This document shows positions 33,368 to 36,074 of a DNA stretch of 36,074 bases, piece by piece. Under the pieces are notes generated by a model, which saw only the letters and a list, made by a program, of their open reading frames with translations, had not been told where the DNA came from and searched no databases. Source of the DNA: Gemmatimonadota bacterium. GTDB lineage: Bacteria > Gemmatimonadota > Gemmatimonadetes > Gemmatimonadales > GWC2-71-9. Where the stretch lies: the NCBI GenBank assembly GCA_025358055.1, contig JANYKV010000157.1:1-36074 (forward strand), in the 5' to 3' direction. Made by a program: the position numbers and the translations under genes. Within the stretch, counting starts at the first letter, position 1, and each line of letters begins with the position of its first letter.

Positions 33368-36074
33368 CTATTCGTCCCGCAGGGCCTCGACAGGGTCCAC
33401 GGTCGCTGCGCGACGTGCCGGTACCCAGCTCGCGGCGATCGCGGCAGCCGAGAGCAGGGCCACCGCGGCGGCGAATATCATGGGGTCGAACGGCGCGACG
33501 TCGAACAGCATCGAGCGCAGCACTCGCGTGGCCAGGAAGGCGCCGGCCAGACCGATGGCCGAGCCGACTACGGCAAGCGCGACGCCATGACCGACGACCA
33601 GCCGAATGACATCGCTTCGCGCGGCGCCCAAGGCTACCCGAATGCCGAGTTCTCGCGTGCGCTGCGAGACGCCGAAGGAAATCACGCCGTAGATCCCGAT
33701 TGCCGCGAGGAGGAGGGCCACGGCCGCAAACAGCGCCAACAAGAGCGCGCTAAAGCGCGCTTGCGATGCGGCGTCGGCCACGCGTGCCGTCATCGTTCGC
33801 ATGTCGTAGACTGGAATATCGGGAGCGAGATCGTGCAGCGCGTGCCGCGCCACCCCTGCGATGGCGAGCGGATCTCCGCTGGTTCGCACGTAAATCATCA
33901 TCCCAGATCGAGGCGATTGCGAGTAGGGGAGATACACGTCGGGTTTGGGGAGTGAGTCCAATGTGCCGAAGCGAACGTCTCCAACGACGCCGATGACGTA
34001 CCCGGTGTCGTTCGAGAACCCACCCTGGCCGGGCTGGACCGGACGGCCGACCGGATCCTCGCCGGGCCAATACCGCTTCGCGGAGGATTCACTCACCAGC
34101 ACCGCTCGGCGTCCGTTCAGCCGATCCGAACTGGTGAAGGAGCGCCCGCGAAGCAGCGGGACGTGGAGCGCCGAGAACCAGGCCGCCGTCACCCAGTGGA
34201 TCCCGACAATGCGTTCGTTACCCGGCGCCGGCGCGGGCCGATCAGGGAGCTCGAGGTCGGTTCCGCTGCAACCGCCGTTGAGTGGTGGACAATCGGCAAG
34301 CGCGACGCCGGTCACCCCTGGTAGCGCGCCCAGCCGCTCCGTGAGCTGGTCATAGAAGCCCGGCATCGAATCCCGGCTGAAGCTGGCCTCGGGCAAGTTG
34401 AGGCGCATGGTCAGCACGTGGTCCGCATCGAACCCGGGATTGACCCCCAGCAGGTTCGCGAGGCTTCGCAACATGAGGCCGGAGGCCGCGAGGAGTACGA
34501 GGGCGAGGGCAATTTCGACTACGGAAAGCATGTTCCGGCTGGTGAACGCCCGGCGGGCGCGTCCTCCCTGTAGGGGCGCCGTCCCTTCCTTCAGCTCGGA
34601 AACCAGGGAGGGCCGGGTCGCTTGGAAGGCCGGAACCAAGCCGAACAGGACGCCGGTCAAGAGCGCCACTACGGCAGCGAAGAGGAAGGCGGCCGGGTCG
34701 AGATGGATGGACGCGAAATTGACCGCGCCGAGCCCGTTGATCTCCCGGACTCGAAGGGCATCGAGCGGATTCAAGGCGGCGAGGAGACGCACGCCCCACC
34801 ATGCAACGGCCAGACTCGCCGCGCCGCCCAGCAGCGCCACCATCACACTCTCCGTGAGCAGCTGGCGGATGAGGCGTCCGCGGCTCGCGCCCACCGCGAG
34901 GCGGACCGCGATTTCACGATGGCGTCCGGTGGCGCGGACGAGAAAGAGGTTCGCGACATTGGCGCACGCGATGACGAGCACGAGCCCGACCGCGCCGAGG
35001 AGAATGAGCAGGGAGCTTCGGACGATCGGGTCGACCCGCGTCGCGTCCAGATCACGCACCGCCGCACCCCAATGCTCTTCATGGAACTCGGGGTGGGGGT
35101 AGGTTGCGTCGACTCGTCTGCCCAGCACCGCGACGGCTGCCTTTGCCTGTTCCGAGGTTACGCCCGGCTTCCGCCGCGCAATAAGGGTCCAGCTATGCGC
35201 CCATGCCTCCCGCTCAGACATTTCGCTCGGCCACACCGACGCGACTGGGATCCAGATTTCCGCTCGGCCGGACAGCCCACGGAATCCGGACGGCAACACT
35301 CCAACGACCGTGTACGGTTGCGCATCGAGATCGATCGCGCGGCCGAGAATTGTGGGGTCGGCGTTGAAGCGGCGCTTCCAGAGCGCGTCGCTCAAAAGTA
35401 CCGAGCGACGGCCGCCCGGATGTAGATCCTCGTCGGGAAGGAAGTTGCGCCCGAGCACCGGTTGGAGCCCCAAGGTTGGCAAATATCCTCCCGCGGTGGT
35501 CTCGATATTCTCTCGTTCCGCCTCGGTCCCGCCCGTCAGCGTCACCTGAAAATCGTTGTACAGCCCAATGCTCTGGAATACCCGCTGGGCGTCGCGGAAC
35601 ACGGCGTACTTCGGGTAGGACCATATCATATCATCCGTGGCCGGCTCCTCTCCTCGGGCCGGCCGTACGAGGCTCACCTTCATGAGGCGGGCGGGGTCCT
35701 CGAACGGGAGGGGCCGGAGCAGGAGCGCGTTCACCGCGCTGAAGATGGCGGTATTCGCGCCGATCCCAATCGCCAGGGTGAGGACCGCAACCAGAGTGAA
35801 GCCCGGCGTTCGGCGAAAGCTTCGCCAGGCGAAGCGAACATCTTGCGCCATGATGTCGAGGAATCCAAGCCCTGTCATTCGCCGAGTCTCCTCTTTCAGG
35901 TAAGCGACGTTGCCGAAGCGGCGCCGCACCGCCGAACGTGCCGCGGCGTCCGGCAATGGCCCTGCGCGAGCGTCCGCCTGCTGCATCTCTTCGAGATCGA
36001 GATGAAACCGAAACTCTTCGTCCAGGTCGCGCTCATACCGGTGTGGGTGTAGGAGGACCGAGAGGCGATGGCGG
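33368..36074 (-). CDS. Large duplicated MacB/FtsX-type permease (ADOP family), 5' end outside window
   Basis: Putative export permease of the MacB/FtsX type in which two membrane-plus-periplasmic units are fused. The first unit begins with RFAWRSFRRTPGFTLVAVLT and the MacB periplasmic core follows; the FtsX domain has ANVANLFLVRATGRHREIAV. The second unit repeats this order, ending in SQRTRELGIRVALGAARSDV and the last helices before the stop. ATG 35986 is internal: the frame continues open to the right edge and encodes YERDLDEEFRFHLDLEE, the usual N-terminal helical part of ADOP proteins. At least 901 residues are visible. These proteins lack an ATPase; a partner ATPase is not in the window. 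Export of lipoproteins, antibiotics or peptides is possible; the substrate is unknown. Confidence 0.87.
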   Translation of the reverse strand, partial: RHRLSVLLHPHRYERDLDEEFRFHLDLEEMQQADARAGPLPDAAARSAVRRRFGNVAYLKEETRRMTGLGFLDIMAQDVRFAWRSFRRTPGFTLVAVLTLAIGIGANTAIFSAVNALLLRPLPFEDPARLMKVSLVRPARGEEPATDDMIWSYPKYAVFRDAQRVFQSIGLYNDFQVTLTGGTEAERENIETTAGGYLPTLGLQPVLGRNFLPDEDLHPGGRRSVLLSDALWKRRFNADPTILGRAIDLDAQPYTVVGVLPSGFRGLSGRAEIWIPVASVWPSEMSEREAWAHSWTLIARRKPGVTSEQAKAAVAVLGRRVDATYPHPEFHEEHWGAAVRDLDATRVDPIVRSSLLILLGAVGLVLVIACANVANLFLVRATGRHREIAVRLAVGASRGRLIRQLLTESVMVALLGGAASLAVAWWGVRLLAALNPLDALRVREINGLGAVNFASIHLDPAAFLFAAVVALLTGVLFGLVPAFQATRPSLVSELKEGTAPLQGGRARRAFTSRNMLSVVEIALALVLLAASGLMLRSLANLLGVNPGFDADHVLTMRLNLPEASFSRDSMPGFYDQLTERLGALPGVTGVALADCPPLNGGCSGTDLELPDRPAPAPGNERIVGIHWVTAAWFSALHVPLLRGRSFTSSDRLNGRRAVLVSESSAKRYWPGEDPVGRPVQPGQGGFSNDTGYVIGVVGDVRFGTLDSLPKPDVYLPYSQSPRSGMMIYVRTSGDPLAIAGVARHALHDLAPDIPVYDMRTMTARVADAASQARFSALLLALFAAVALLLAAIGIYGVISFGVSQRTRELGIRVALGAARSDVIRLVVGHGVALAVVGSAIGLAGAFLATRVLRSMLFDVAPFDPMIFAAAVALLSAAAIAASWVPARRAATVDPVEALRDE

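Noticed and set aside
1-36074. CRISPR array, prophage, insertion sequence, toxin-antitoxin pair or other defence system
   Set aside because: No regularly spaced repeats, transposase, integrase, phage structural gene or recognisable defence domain was seen on either strand.
1-36074. Selenoprotein gene with in-frame TGA inside this window
   Set aside because: Every recognised protein is full length for its family without readthrough, except the edge-truncated ones, so no candidate stands out.

Overview
The window is one dense stretch of bacterial chromosome with high GC, short or no gaps between genes, and many 1-14 bp start/stop overlaps. It most resembles a Gemmatimonadota genome or a close relative. 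The reasons are a large duplicated MacB/FtsX-type permease (the ADOP family common in Gemmatimonadota and Acidobacteriota), a diderm envelope gene set (lpxH, lptE, heptose adenylyltransferase, lipoproteins) and gatCAB-type indirect tRNA amidation. This assignment is inferred from family recognition; no 16S or marker-gene search was possible.

Layout, plus strand unless stated. 1-1054: a seryl-tRNA synthetase core fused in frame to a foreign-looking STAS-like N-terminus. 1103-7707: pcrA/uvrD helicase, gatC, gatA, gatB and a cysteine-desulfurase-like PLP enzyme, each overlapping the next by 1-4 bases. 7848-9238 (minus): a coiled-coil membrane protein and a zinc-dependent phospholipase C. 9376-11887: murA (Asp replacing the catalytic Cys), a pgeF/LACC1-type protein and a small Ig-like lipoprotein, ended by a strong intrinsic terminator at 11999-12026. 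12230-18809: the translation operon nusA, ylxQ, infB, rbfA, truB, ribF, without rimP or ylxR. 18843-24324: secD, secF, tatD, fhs, ridA. 24375-24472: a selenocysteine tRNA gene (selC). 24496-25820: a DUF5683-like protein and murI. 25833-26597 (minus): lpxH. 26636-30485: a thioesterase, a lipoprotein, lptE, a DUF4845-like membrane protein, heptose-1-P adenylyltransferase, RNase PH and XTP/dITP pyrophosphatase. 30550-36074 (minus): an LssY_C-domain protein, a secreted serine hydrolase and the large permease, which runs off the right edge.

Most of the window is core housekeeping: translation, protein export, peptidoglycan and LPS synthesis, and nucleotide hygiene. The points that deserve checking are the selC gene (which implies UGA recoding elsewhere in the genome), the predicted fosfomycin-insensitive MurA, the chimeric SerRS at the left edge (possibly an assembly join), the terminator and structured leader before nusA, an AT-rich patch inside pgeF, simple-sequence tracts that begin exactly at stop codons, and a few small uncharacterised envelope genes. 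I found no CRISPR array, phage, insertion sequence, integrase or clear defence system, and no convincing wholly new multi-gene system.
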